A stretch of DNA of 51,159 nucleotides from Lachnospiraceae bacterium (GCA_016290905.1 JAEEVO010000012.1:1-51159), one strand, 5' to 3'; shown: positions 17,945-26,954, counted from the first letter of the stretch. The notes: a model not told the origin generated them from the letters alone. Numbers and translations: made by a program.

Positions 17945-19447
17945 TCATTCTGTATGATACAGCTTACTGATAACCTCGGTTATACAGGCTGCGGTATCGC
18001 CCGCTGTCATGCTTATGGGATTTGACTTCTGTTCAGCCAGTTCGCCGGCCTTTCCGTTGATATAGGCGCCTGTCGTTACAGCCATGACGGTATCGTCGAT
18101 ATAAGCACATACTGCAGACAATATGCCCGAAAGCACATCCCCGCTGCCGGCGGATGCCATGCCCGGACACCCCGTATCCGTAATATAGGTACGTTCACCG
18201 TCGGTTATTATCGTTGCACAGCCCTTAAGGAGAAGTATAACTCCGGTTTCACGGGCATATTCTTCGGCAGTAAGTATCGGGGCAGCCTGTATTTCTTCTA
18301 TTGTCTTACCACATAGTCTTGAAAATTCTTTAAGGTGCGGAGTCAAAACTACCGTACCTTTTGCATTTTTTATTGATTTACGTTCAAGACCGGCAAGCGC
18401 TGTGAGCCCGTCGGCATCTATGATAAGCTTGCCCGAAAACTCACGAAGAAGATACTCTGCAGCCTTCCCGGTTTCTTCCGATATCCCTATCCCCATACCA
18501 AAAGCAACGCTCTTTACATTTCCGGTCAGTTCCTTAAACTCATCTTCCTTAAACACCATTTTCCCTGCTGCATCGGAAAGCGGGAATACGGTACTTTCAA
18601 GTATGTGGCTGCTTACATCATGTATAAGCGACGCCGGAAGAGCTGCCTTAACCACACCCGCACCGCTCCTCATCGCTGCATTCGCAAGATAGGCGAGCCT
18701 TATGGCTCCGCTGTAACGCTCCGAGCCTCCTATAAGAGCTGTATATCCGTAGGTTCCTTTATGGGAATAGTTATCCCTTTTCGGAAGGGCCGCTGCTATG
18801 TCATTTTCTTCCGGAGATAGGTAAATCCTGCCCGTAGGAGCTATCCCGATATCACAGTTTACCTTCTGTTTCATGACATCCTTTGCCATGTTAAGAAAAT
18901 GTCCCGGTTTAAAACTGCCTATGGATACGGTTATATCAGATCTTACGCAGCCGTCCTTTTCTTCGGAAAGCCCGGTGTCTCCGTTTAAGCCGCTGTTAAT
19001 ATCTACCGAAACAACATATGCGCCGCTTCCGTTGATGTTATCGATTATTGTTTTTGCAGGTTCCTTTACCTTGCCTTTAAAACCCGTACCGAAGATACAG
19101 TCGACTACCGTTCCGAATCCTTTAAATTCTTCTCCGTTCCATTTCTGCGCTTCGATGCCTTTTTTGCGGCAGATATCGTAGAAATATGCTCCGTCCTCGG
19201 AAAATCTCTCGTCTGTTAGGAAAATGCGGCATTCTATCCCGGCATCAAAAAGAAGCCCGGCTATAACATATCCGTCACCGGCATTGTTACCGGTCCCGCA
19301 GACTACGGCAACGGGAGGTTTCCATTCCGGTACGGCGTCAAACACAGCTTTCCCGGCCTTCTTCATCAGCTCTTTCCCGGGAATACCCGATGCTATGGTC
19401 TGAGCATCACTTCTTCTCATATTTTCAACAGACAGGACTTCTTTCAT
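17945..19447 (-). CDS. nnr: bifunctional NAD(P)H-hydrate epimerase / ADP-dependent dehydratase
   Basis: A 500-residue fusion that repairs damaged (hydrated) NADH and NADPH. The N-terminal YjeF domain (about 1-210) has GNNAGDGYVIAG, VVDCIFGTGFKG and DINSGLNGD. The C-terminal ribokinase-like dehydratase (about 220-495) has HKGTYGYTALIGGS, LTPHLKEFSRL and the late signature GMASAGSGDVLSGIL. Length and domain order match the usual bacterial fusion. It is monocistronic with its own promoter at 19494-19522. GAAGGAAG precedes the ATG. Confidence 0.94.
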   Translation of the reverse strand: MKEVLSVENMRRSDAQTIASGIPGKELMKKAGKAVFDAVPEWKPPVAVVCGTGNNAGDGYVIAGLLFDAGIECRIFLTDERFSEDGAYFYDICRKKGIEAQKWNGEEFKGFGTVVDCIFGTGFKGKVKEPAKTIIDNINGSGAYVVSVDINSGLNGDTGLSEEKDGCVRSDITVSIGSFKPGHFLNMAKDVMKQKVNCDIGIAPTGRIYLSPEENDIAAALPKRDNYSHKGTYGYTALIGGSERYSGAIRLAYLANAAMRSGAGVVKAALPASLIHDVSSHILESTVFPLSDAAGKMVFKEDEFKELTGNVKSVAFGMGIGISEETGKAAEYLLREFSGKLIIDADGLTALAGLERKSIKNAKGTVVLTPHLKEFSRLCGKTIEEIQAAPILTAEEYARETGVILLLKGCATIITDGERTYITDTGCPGMASAGSGDVLSGILSAVCAYIDDTVMAVTTGAYINGKAGELAEQKSNPISMTAGDTAACITEVISKLYHTE

Positions 19448-19493
19448 TTTCTACTTCCTTCATAATAAAAATATATAACGTTTTTATGGGATC

Positions 19494-19522
19494 ATTATAA
19501 TATACTCTCCCGGATAATTCAA
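19494..19522 (-). promoter_or_regulatory. promoter of the NAD(P)H-hydrate repair gene
   Basis: On the minus strand TTGAAT (19517-19522), a 17-bp spacer and TATAAT (19494-19499), 46 bases from the ATG. Confidence 0.75.
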
Positions 19523-19591
19523 GTAATCCTTCGCCAGCTCTTAGTATTACAAAAAGAGCTTAACTTAAATGACGCCGGAAATAAAAATAAA

Positions 19592-19620
19592 TTGAAAAGA
19601 ACCTAAAATTATGTTACATT
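19592..19620 (+). promoter_or_regulatory. promoter of the LUD gene
   Basis: TTGAAA (19592-19597), a 17-bp spacer and TACATT (19615-19620), about 90 bases before the ATG. It diverges from the hydrate-repair promoter, with 69 bases between the -35 boxes. Confidence 0.65.
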
Positions 19621-19708
19621 TAATGATATATATAAATATCTGCCGGAATATATTCAGACGAAGCCGGGATAGTATAGTCCCTCAAACACAAAAAAGGAGG
19701 ATGTTCTT

Positions 19709-20338
19709 ATGAACGAAATCATTTCAAAAAGAAACCGTCTGCTTGCAGAAAAGGTGATCCATGGTCTCGAATCCAGAAATATGGAAGGCTTCTATGCCGA
19801 ATCCAAAGAAGAAGCTCTTAAAAAAGCTCTCGAGCTTATTCCCGAAGGCTCTTCCATCGGTATGGGAGGCTGCATGAGCGCCATGGAGATAGGCCTGGTC
19901 GACGCTCTCAAAACAGACAAGTATAAATTCATAGACCGTGACCGTATGGAAGACAAAAGGAAAGCCATGATGGACAGCTATGATGCCGACTTTTTCATCT
20001 CCAGCGCAAACGCCATGACAGAAGACGGTATACTCATAAACGTAGACGGGAATTCAAACCGTGTCTCAGCTATCTGCCAGGGTCCCCGTCAGGTAATCTT
20101 TATTATAGGTATGAACAAGATCTGCTCCGACGTTGACAGTGCGATGAAGCGTGCCCGTAATGTGGCCGCTCCCATTAACGCACAGCGTTTCGGTCTCGCT
20201 ACTCCCTGCTCGAAAACAGGCTCCTGCATGGATTGCAAGTCTCCCGACACAATCTGCTGCCAGATCCTTATTACCAGGTTCTCCCGTCACAAGGGACGTA
20301 TCAAGGTAATCCTCGTAAACGACAGCCTGGGATTCTGA
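19709..20338 (+). CDS. LUD-domain protein (LutC/YkgG-like)
   Basis: A 209-residue stand-alone LUD domain. It carries GMGGCMSAMEIG (about 50-62), DGILINVDGNSNRVSAICQGP (middle) and a Cys-rich tail C-x5-C-x2-C-x6-CC (about 170-187) typical of this subgroup. LutC takes part in lactate oxidation with LutA and LutB, but those partners are absent here, so a role in lactate use is only a family label. AAGGAGG eight bases from the ATG and a strong promoter suggest good expression. It is a single-gene unit. Confidence 0.82.
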   Translation: MNEIISKRNRLLAEKVIHGLESRNMEGFYAESKEEALKKALELIPEGSSIGMGGCMSAMEIGLVDALKTDKYKFIDRDRMEDKRKAMMDSYDADFFISSANAMTEDGILINVDGNSNRVSAICQGPRQVIFIIGMNKICSDVDSAMKRARNVAAPINAQRFGLATPCSKTGSCMDCKSPDTICCQILITRFSRHKGRIKVILVNDSLGF

Positions 20339-20342
20339 TCAT

Positions 20343-20387
20343 TATAACAAAACAGAAGATATCCCCCACCTCTTAGCGTAGCGAAGG
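20343..20387. repeat. 45-bp inverted copy of the 79-123 repeat (copy B)
   Basis: Every base of 79-123 is matched on the opposite strand here, 20.2 kb away. The flanks differ: copy A continues into the other arm of its hairpin, while copy B runs into GGATGACAC, resembling the dispersed GTCATTCTG-type units in reverse. A 6-bp stem using its CCCCCA and a TGGGGG at 20409-20415 before a T-run may end the LUD transcript. Confidence 0.7.
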
Positions 20388-20426
20388 ATGACACTAACTC
20401 AACAGTATTGGGGGTAATTTTTTTAT

Positions 20427-21428
20427 TCAATTTTTTTCATACTCTGCATAAACATATTTCTCGTAATACTCTTCCAAACAGATACCTTCGGAATAACAGG
20501 TCAGGGCAACTGCCTTTCCTACATAAGTAAAGTGATAAGGTTCGTCCATAACTCCCGTATATTCGGTTTTGTTACCGTAGTAACGCTTAATGAAACCGTA
20601 TTTATAGGAGTTTTTTTCAAGCCAGTCGAAACCCTGTTCTGATGCATCAAAATCTATGGCATATCCCGTACGATGCTCACTGCTTACTCCCGGAACACAT
20701 ATAACTCCTCCCGAATGGTAAGGATCATCTCCGTAAGATGGGTTCTCGCCCATGCGGCGCTGCCAGTATCTGTTCTGTGTCTCAAAGGAACGGTATCCGC
20801 CTCCCGATATAATACTGTATTTATGTTTTCCCTCGTTATAAGCAGCATCTATCATTTCGGACAAAGGTCTGATCACTTCTTTCTGAAGCCTGCAGGTATC
20901 ATAATCCCTCCATACCAGCTTTCTTGTGATCTCAGAATCTTTAAGATATACCAGACCCTTTGGCGTACCTGATTTCCTGATTATATTCGTAAAGTTTACA
21001 AGCATGCCCGGTTTTACGGAATATGCCTCATACGGAACCTCCTCGGGAGTAAGATGTGCCGTTATCTTACAGTCGGAAATCTTCTCCGATATCTGTTCTG
21101 AGGCTCTTTTTGTATCATATACATTTATCCTACAGGTATAATCCTTTCCGTTTTTGCCTGTTATCACAAGCTTTGTCTTCCCGGCTCTCTTTGTTTTTAC
21201 CTTCCCCTTAGTATTTACCGACGCAACGGTTTCGTCTGCGATATTGTATGCCGCTGCTTTTGAACCTTTAAGCTTTACATAAAACATATCCCCTATCTCA
21301 CAGTTTTTTTCCTTAACCGTGATATAGGCCTTTTTTGGGGTTTTGGCTTCAACCGTGGTATCCTTTACCGGAACGATCGTAAACAATAAACAGCACAGGA
21401 GTAAATAAATGATCGCTTTCTTTTTCAC
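20427..21428 (-). CDS. VanY-type D-alanyl-D-alanine carboxypeptidase, peptidase family M15
   Basis: A 333-residue secreted or membrane-held zinc peptidase acting on peptidoglycan stem peptides. An N-terminal hydrophobic segment (about 5-22, signal or anchor) is followed by a bacterial Ig-like (Big_2) stretch with VASVNTKGKVKTKRAGKTKLV. The M15 domain follows: SGGGYRSFETQNRYW, zinc ligands in SEHRTGYAIDFD and the late EPYHFTYVG. The start is a GTG at 21428, six bases after AAGGAGG. The longer frame to 21488 would overlap the S1 gene and precede the signal segment with 20 odd residues. It is 28 bases downstream of the S1 gene and probably co-transcribed with it. Confidence 0.85.
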   Translation of the reverse strand: MKKKAIIYLLLCCLLFTIVPVKDTTVEAKTPKKAYITVKEKNCEIGDMFYVKLKGSKAAAYNIADETVASVNTKGKVKTKRAGKTKLVITGKNGKDYTCRINVYDTKRASEQISEKISDCKITAHLTPEEVPYEAYSVKPGMLVNFTNIIRKSGTPKGLVYLKDSEITRKLVWRDYDTCRLQKEVIRPLSEMIDAAYNEGKHKYSIISGGGYRSFETQNRYWQRRMGENPSYGDDPYHSGGVICVPGVSSEHRTGYAIDFDASEQGFDWLEKNSYKYGFIKRYYGNKTEYTGVMDEPYHFTYVGKAVALTCYSEGICLEEYYEKYVYAEYEKN

Positions 21429-21456
21429 TGCTCTCCTCCTTGATTGGATACGTAAT

Positions 21457-22374
21457 TTACAGACCCATTTTTGAAAAGAGTGCCGCAAAAGGAGTATTGG
21501 TCATTTCCTCGCTGTAGGAAGAAGGCTCTTCCGTTCCATCTGCGAAAAGGGTATCCTCCTTATCATAAGAAGGGGTATCAAGCTCTTTCATGGTTAAGGA
21601 AATCTTTCCGTCCTCAACCTTTAATACCTTTACCTTAACTTCCTGTCCCATCTTTAAAACTTCCGAGGGCTTAGAAATCCTCTTTTCGCATATCTGGGAT
21701 ATATGGAGAAGTCCGGTAAGACCGTTTTCAAGAAGTATGAATGCCCCGTAGGATTCCATTCTGTCTACTTTCCCCTCAAATATCGTTCCGGGAACAACCG
21801 CCGAGATCCTGTTTTTCCTGCCTGCTTCCTCTTTTTCCCTTAAAACCTGCTTAACTGAAAGAACCAGCTTTTTATTTTTGGAATCAGCTGTAATAACTCT
21901 TGCATTCAGTGTTTTTCCGACATATGAAGCCGTATCCTCAACATACTCCATAGAAAGCTGCGAAGAAGGAATAAATGCTTTTATGCCTTCAAGATAGGTA
22001 ATAACACCTGACGGTACCTGTGCCTTAATGTGGACACTTACAGTTTCCTGTTTCTCAAATATCTGTTCTATCTTCTCCCAGGCTTCAAGCTCGCGCGCCT
22101 CCTTCATGGAAAGAAGAACATTTCCCTTACCGTCATCCAGCTCAACGACGATCACCTTTGTGTTATCCCCGATCTTTAAATCCCGTAAGGGAGAGAAATC
22201 GGGATCGTCGGATATCGCATCATTGGGAACGATTCCCTGGGTATAATATCCTATATCACAGGTTACCCCGTCATCATCAATATCAACGATCATTCCGTCA
22301 AGTACTTCTCCTATTTTAAGTACCCTGAATGAATTGCTGAGTTCATTTTCAAAATCTTTCATTGTTTCCGACAT
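21457..22374 (-). CDS. S1-domain RNA-binding protein
   Basis: A 305-residue protein with three consecutive S1 (OB-fold) RNA-binding domains at about 17-92, 100-178 and 190-268. The third is closest to the consensus (GKVDRMESYGAFILLENGLTGLLHIS). It is a short relative of ribosomal protein S1, as found in many Bacillota, and probably acts in translation or mRNA handling. The tail (about 270-305) is acidic and unstructured. GGAGG lies eight bases from the ATG. It is transcribed divergently from the second exporter operon. Confidence 0.85.
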   Translation of the reverse strand: MSETMKDFENELSNSFRVLKIGEVLDGMIVDIDDDGVTCDIGYYTQGIVPNDAISDDPDFSPLRDLKIGDNTKVIVVELDDGKGNVLLSMKEARELEAWEKIEQIFEKQETVSVHIKAQVPSGVITYLEGIKAFIPSSQLSMEYVEDTASYVGKTLNARVITADSKNKKLVLSVKQVLREKEEAGRKNRISAVVPGTIFEGKVDRMESYGAFILLENGLTGLLHISQICEKRISKPSEVLKMGQEVKVKVLKVEDGKISLTMKELDTPSYDKEDTLFADGTEEPSSYSEEMTNTPFAALFSKMGL

Positions 22375-22405
22375 TTTCTTGTCCTCCGGTCTTCATAATG
22401 ATTCC

Positions 22406-22433
22406 ATTATACCGCATTTTTTTCAAATTACAA
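22406..22433 (-). promoter_or_regulatory. promoter of the S1-domain gene
   Basis: On the minus strand TTGTAA (22428-22433), a 16-bp spacer and TATAAT (22406-22411). Confidence 0.65.
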
Positions 22434-22462
22434 GATGCTGCATAGTTCTTAAATGTTCAAAT

Positions 22463-22476
22463 ATGACTAAAGTCAT
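22463..22476. promoter_or_regulatory. candidate response-regulator operator (site 2)
   Basis: ATGACTAAAGTCAT, an inverted repeat with 6-base arms, shares TGAC-WAAW-GTCA with 8601-8614. It lies 46 bases upstream of the -10 box of the second exporter operon, against 48 for site 1. Confidence 0.55.
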
Positions 22477-22519
22477 GCACATAATGTATCTTTTTTCACT
22501 ACAAAATCTTTTTTCCCCG

Positions 22520-22528
22520 TGATATTAT
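22520..22528 (+). promoter_or_regulatory. extended -10 of the second exporter operon
   Basis: TG-A-TATTAT forms an extended -10 element. The -35 position (22500-22505, TACAAA) is weak, consistent with activation from the dyad at 22463-22476. Confidence 0.5.
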
Positions 22529-22537
22529 GACATCAAG

Positions 22538-22592
22538 GTTGAAAGTCCAAAAGCCGTTCAAGCCGCCTTGAAAAGGCTTCGTGGCTTTCAAC
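22538..22592 (+). promoter_or_regulatory. leader hairpin of the second exporter operon
   Basis: GTTGAAAG (22538-22545) pairs with CTTTCAAC (22585-22592). Inside, AAGCC pairs with GGCTT and TTCAAG with CTTGAA around a 4-base loop. This gives an imperfect stem of about 19 pairs in the first 60 nt of the mRNA. There is no T-run after it, so it is not a simple terminator; it may stabilise the mRNA or be a regulatory leader. Confidence 0.5.
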
Positions 22593-22639
22593 CGTCCAAA
22601 CAACCGAGAAGCAGCGAAAACCACGAAAGGAAACAAACC

Positions 22640-23392
22640 ATGGAAACCATATTAAGAACAATCGACCTGACAAAGAAGTACGGCAGTAAGGTAGTAGTTG
22701 ACAATTTGAATATCGAGATAAAAAAAGGCGAAGTCTTCGGACTCTTAGGACCTAACGGAGCCGGAAAAAGCACGACCATGAACATGATTTGCGATATAGT
22801 CCGTCCGACACTCGGAAGCATAGAGTTCATGGGAATGGATTTCAGAAAGAACAAAAGCGAGCTCTTAAGGAAACTCGGATATATCCCCCAGGATCTGGCA
22901 ATTCACGGGAACCTGAAAGCATGGGAAAATGTAGAACTCTTTACTTCCCTCTACGGAATAAAGGGTGAAGAGTTAAAGAAAGCCATAAACGAATCTCTCG
23001 ATTACGTAGGTCTTCTTGAAAGAAAGAATGATTACGCAAAGAATTTCTCGGGCGGTATGAAGAGACGGTTAAACATTGCCTGCGCCATCGGACATCATCC
23101 CGATCTTCTGATATTTGACGAACCGACGGTCGGCATCGATCCCCAGTCAAGAAGCTTCATCCTCGATAAGATCAAGGAATCCAACAAGAAAGGAACCACC
23201 GTTATCTACACCAGCCATTATATGGAAGAAGTCGAAGCGATATGCACAAGGATTGCCATCATGGATAACGGAAAGATAATAGCGATCGGAACCAGTGAGG
23301 AATTGAAAAAGCTTGTTGTAGACAATACCGAGTCGATAACCCTTGAGGAAGTATTCCTGACACTAACCGGAAAGAAGCTGAGGGATTATTAA
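22640..23392 (+). CDS. ABC exporter ATPase (second system)
   Basis: A 250-residue nucleotide-binding subunit. It has Walker A GPNGAGKST (37-45), signature FSGGMKRR, Walker B LLIFDEPTVGID and TSHYMEEVEAICTR. The start is the ATG at 22640 (AAAGGA upstream); the open frame extends 24 codons further back but through the leader hairpin. Compared with the 316-residue ATPase of the first system it lacks the middle of the C-terminal regulatory extension yet keeps the last helix (LEEVFLTLTGKKLRD). It is the first gene of a five-gene operon ending in its own two-component system. Confidence 0.9.
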   Translation: METILRTIDLTKKYGSKVVVDNLNIEIKKGEVFGLLGPNGAGKSTTMNMICDIVRPTLGSIEFMGMDFRKNKSELLRKLGYIPQDLAIHGNLKAWENVELFTSLYGIKGEELKKAINESLDYVGLLERKNDYAKNFSGGMKRRLNIACAIGHHPDLLIFDEPTVGIDPQSRSFILDKIKESNKKGTTVIYTSHYMEEVEAICTRIAIMDNGKIIAIGTSEELKKLVVDNTESITLEEVFLTLTGKKLRDY

Positions 23393-23424
23393 GCAGTCAT
23401 ATATTACGGAAGGAAAACGGTAAC

Positions 23425-24498
23425 ATGATAAGATATCTGATAAAAAACAATATAAAGATAATGAGCAGAAGCATGGTAAACGTTCTCTGTTTTATCCTCT
23501 GCCCCATGATAGTTTCTGCGGTTCTCATAAGTGCCTTTTCATCACTTCTGAATAAATACGAAGGAAGTACGGAAAGCTTTATCGTCGGATACAGCATCAA
23601 AAGTAAAGACGGAAGTGAATCGATCAGGCAGCTCTTAAACGGTCTCGGTTCAAACAGTGATATAACGTTCGCGGAATATCAAAACGAGGATCCCGAAACG
23701 ATACTGTCAAACAGTGAAGTGGCAAGTTTTGTGGAATTCGGAGAAAATGATTATAAAATATACGTAAAAGATGATTTTGAAATACAGGGCAAGATCATTG
23801 AGGGCATGCTTTCGGTATCCTTTAATTCCATGATAGCAAACGGAACGGAGCCACAAACGGCAGAGATCACTGTTAACAAAGCTGATTTTATCCCCCCTGT
23901 TGATTCGACGGATTACTATGGGATCATTTATATCGTTTACTTCGCATGGTGCGCGATAGTATGTGCCTCCGGTCTTCTTTCGAGCGAAAAGAAATACCGT
24001 ATAGATAACAGATTCCGGATTTCGGGAATCTGTGAATTTAAGCTGTACCTGGCCAAATTCCTGTCGGTAAGTATTGTTGTTCTTTCCGGGATAACCGTTT
24101 CGGCACTTTTCTCAGCACTGTTTCTGGGTGTTCACTGGGGTAATATCCTGCTATCCGCTTTAATAGTGTTCATCCTTGTCATGGCCAGCACAGCTTTGGG
24201 CTTAATGTTCTATTCAATAACAAACAGTCTGGTACTTACGGTGATAATCGTATTCGCTATAGTATGGATACTTGGATTCATCGGAGGAAGCTTTGAAGTC
24301 TATATGTTTTCATCGACTCCAGAGAGCGTACGTGTTATTTCTCCGATATATCACGAAAACAGGGCGCTGATAGAGCTTCTGGTACAAGGGAAAAGTGACT
24401 ATCTGCTTTCCGCTATACTTTATCCTTTAGCTCTTGTAATTGGCTGTTCAGGTATTTCCGTCGCAGCAAATCAACTCAGAAGGAGAGGAAGAAAATGA
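23425..24498 (+). CDS. ABC-2 type exporter permease (second system, first)
   Basis: A 357-residue ABC-2 permease: one N-terminal helix (about 14-38), an external domain to about 165, then five or six hydrophobic segments. It overlaps the next permease gene by four bases (ATGA), the sign of a coupled heterodimer. The ribosome site is AAGGA, ten bases from the ATG. The substrate is unknown. Confidence 0.8.
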   Translation: MIRYLIKNNIKIMSRSMVNVLCFILCPMIVSAVLISAFSSLLNKYEGSTESFIVGYSIKSKDGSESIRQLLNGLGSNSDITFAEYQNEDPETILSNSEVASFVEFGENDYKIYVKDDFEIQGKIIEGMLSVSFNSMIANGTEPQTAEITVNKADFIPPVDSTDYYGIIYIVYFAWCAIVCASGLLSSEKKYRIDNRFRISGICEFKLYLAKFLSVSIVVLSGITVSALFSALFLGVHWGNILLSALIVFILVMASTALGLMFYSITNSLVLTVIIVFAIVWILGFIGGSFEVYMFSSTPESVRVISPIYHENRALIELLVQGKSDYLLSAILYPLALVIGCSGISVAANQLRRRGRK

Positions 24499-25781
24499 TA
24501 ATACTTTTTAAAACTACACTTAAGCTTTTGTTCAGGAATAAGGGTTTCTGGTTCTTCATGCTGCTCGCTCCTACACTTTCCATACTGATGCTTAGCCTAA
24601 AAGTTGCAGATAATACCTTATATACTGCCGATACCTATAAAACAGAAGTGACAACGCTTGAAGATGTGACCGACAAGGTTGCATATTACAATAACGGAAT
24701 CGGAATGCTCGTTATAAAAGTATATGATGCTTCGGGAAGCGATCTGGCAGGATATTTTCTGGATTCCCTGTCAAAAAACGGTATGTTCAAGCTCTTAAGA
24801 GCTGATGCAAAGGGAATGGATGATGAAGCCTTCAGAGAAAGACTCAAAACGGACGGATATGACGACAGAATGAACGCCGCCGTATTTATTAAGGAAAACT
24901 TCGATGAAGAAATGAGAAACAAACACAGTGAAAACGCCTTCGAAATAGATTTACTGAGCGATGACGGAAGAAACGCCCTGTTTGAGACAGAAGCCAAAAA
25001 CATCTCAAAAAAGATACTGTCGGCATACGATACCGTCAGGATAACGTCTGACACCAGCCTTTCCGCAGACACCGATGCGGTACTCACCGTTTTGAACCGG
25101 ATGGACGGGAATCTCCCCGCAAAAGAAATCGTTTCCGTTTCAGATACTACCAAAAGAAAACTGACACAGAAACAGTCAAAACAAAAAACACTGATCGGTT
25201 ATGTATTCGCATTTCTGACGCTGGGCTTTGTATTATGCGGAACCATGGTTTCACATACTGTTATCTCGGAACAAAAGGAGCAGGTGCTGGTAAGGGTCAA
25301 GCTTGCAAATGTGGGAAATGTTACTTATTTCCTTGCAAAATATCTGGCCGGAGTAGTAATATCTTTTATGATGACTTTTATCCTTGCGGCCGGAACCCTG
25401 TTCATTTCGGAAGAAAAGATAGGAATGAGTCATTTACAGCTTATACTCCTGACCTTCCTTTTGGGACTTATCTTCTGCTCGATCAGCCTTCTTTTCGGAG
25501 TGATCTTCAAAGATATAATGAGCGCAAACGTTACGGCGTTTACGGTATGGAGCCTGTCTTCAATGCTTTCGGGTCTTTTCTTCCCGTTGGATTCCGCTAC
25601 GAGCATGATAAAGATCATTTCCTCTGTTCTGCCGCAAAAATATTTCCTTGACGGCGCAGAAATGATTTTTGTAGGTGACAACATGGTGTATATTATGCTA
25701 TTATGTATAACAGCAGCATATATAGCCTTGGTTGCAAGCCTCGGCGGATTAGGGATCAAACTTAAGAAAGCGGAAGCATGA
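24495..25781 (+). CDS. ABC-2 type exporter permease (second system, second)
   Basis: A 428-residue ABC-2 permease with a first helix at about 15-35, a long external domain (about 40-235) and C-terminal membrane segments. AAGGAG precedes the ATG. It overlaps the histidine-kinase gene by four bases, so exporter and sensor are made together, as in exporter systems that also take part in sensing. Confidence 0.8.
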   Translation: MIILFKTTLKLLFRNKGFWFFMLLAPTLSILMLSLKVADNTLYTADTYKTEVTTLEDVTDKVAYYNNGIGMLVIKVYDASGSDLAGYFLDSLSKNGMFKLLRADAKGMDDEAFRERLKTDGYDDRMNAAVFIKENFDEEMRNKHSENAFEIDLLSDDGRNALFETEAKNISKKILSAYDTVRITSDTSLSADTDAVLTVLNRMDGNLPAKEIVSVSDTTKRKLTQKQSKQKTLIGYVFAFLTLGFVLCGTMVSHTVISEQKEQVLVRVKLANVGNVTYFLAKYLAGVVISFMMTFILAAGTLFISEEKIGMSHLQLILLTFLLGLIFCSISLLFGVIFKDIMSANVTAFTVWSLSSMLSGLFFPLDSATSMIKIISSVLPQKYFLDGAEMIFVGDNMVYIMLLCITAAYIALVASLGGLGIKLKKAEA

Positions 25782-26902
25782 CTAAAAGGATTGAAGAAAA
25801 TTACTTTCTGGTGATACGTATCGTTTTTCTGTTCGTATTTACCATATTCGGAATAATAAACAGCGATATGGCAGGGGCATCCTTCGGGATACTCCTGCTT
25901 AATATGTCTTTTGTTACTTCCATGGTCATAAAAGAACTTCTTAACGGAAAATGGAAGCTCATACCTTACGGATTCGCAATTGTTCTCTTTTGCATCCTGA
26001 TTTCCTTTGTCGGCAAGGGCTATATACTTTTGGGCTTTCTGCTTGTCTTTGATATACTCTCCGATGCCGGTGCGGGAATCTGGGGATATGTTCTTGCTGC
26101 GGTGGGGGGAATAGTTCCCTCTCCGATAGGTCAGGTCGTTCAGCTGACAATCGTAGCACTCCTTGCAATATGTTATATCCAGCACTATTTCGTGGTTCTC
26201 TCATATAAAAAACAGATGCAGGAAGATACGATCATAGAGCAGAATCTTAAAAGGGATATCTATAAGAAGGATGCCGAAAACAAAGCGGAAATGCGCAGAA
26301 ACATGCTTTTGGCCGAAAACAGGCTCTTAGAGGAGCGGTCCAAGCTTTCCCAGACACTGCACGATAAGCTTGGGCACAGCATAAACGGATCGATATATCA
26401 GCTGGAGGCTATAAAGGTCCTTATGGAAAAAGACCCCGAAAAGTCCCGCGTCATGCTTCAGGGCGTAATAGACCAGATGCGCACGGGTATGGACGAGATA
26501 CGCGCGATACTCAGAAAGGAACGTCCGGAGAAAAAAGATATTTCCATGCTCCAGCTTTACAGGCTCACCGAGGAATGTAGAGAAAAGGGTATAGAAATGA
26601 ATCTTTCCACCTCAGGCGATACTGCTCAGATACCCGAGAATATCTGGGAGGTCATCCTGGACAATACTTTTGAAGCTGTAACAAATTCTATGAAATATGC
26701 ACAGTGTACCAGGATCGATGTGAATATCGTCGTAATGAACAAAATGATAAGATGCAGCATATCCGATAACGGGCTTGGATGCAAGGACTTTACTGACGGA
26801 ATGGGAATCTCCGGAATGCGGAGCAGGGTACGTAACATCGGCGGAACATTAAGCTTTGAAACAGAAAAGGGGTTCGCCGTTAATATGCTTCTGCCGTTAT
26901 GA
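25778..26902 (+). CDS. membrane sensor histidine kinase (second system)
   Basis: A 374-residue HisKA_3 kinase. Four or five membrane segments fill about 10-140, without a large external domain. A long coiled coil (about 145-190) leads to the phospho-acceptor H195 in SQTLHDKLGHSING. The ATPase domain has EAVTNSMKYAQ and GMGISGMRSRVRNIGG. It overlaps the upstream permease gene by four bases. It is paired with the regulator at 26955-27620. Confidence 0.9.
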   Translation: MTKRIEENYFLVIRIVFLFVFTIFGIINSDMAGASFGILLLNMSFVTSMVIKELLNGKWKLIPYGFAIVLFCILISFVGKGYILLGFLLVFDILSDAGAGIWGYVLAAVGGIVPSPIGQVVQLTIVALLAICYIQHYFVVLSYKKQMQEDTIIEQNLKRDIYKKDAENKAEMRRNMLLAENRLLEERSKLSQTLHDKLGHSINGSIYQLEAIKVLMEKDPEKSRVMLQGVIDQMRTGMDEIRAILRKERPEKKDISMLQLYRLTEECREKGIEMNLSTSGDTAQIPENIWEVILDNTFEAVTNSMKYAQCTRIDVNIVVMNKMIRCSISDNGLGCKDFTDGMGISGMRSRVRNIGGTLSFETEKGFAVNMLLPL

Positions 26903-26954
26903 ATTTAATATTACATTATACGGGAACAGCAGATAAAGATTGGAGAAATTTGTT

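Noticed and set aside
25430-26185. 251-residue minus-strand frame
   Set aside because: Opposite the exporter permease and kinase genes; composition unlike a protein and no start signals.
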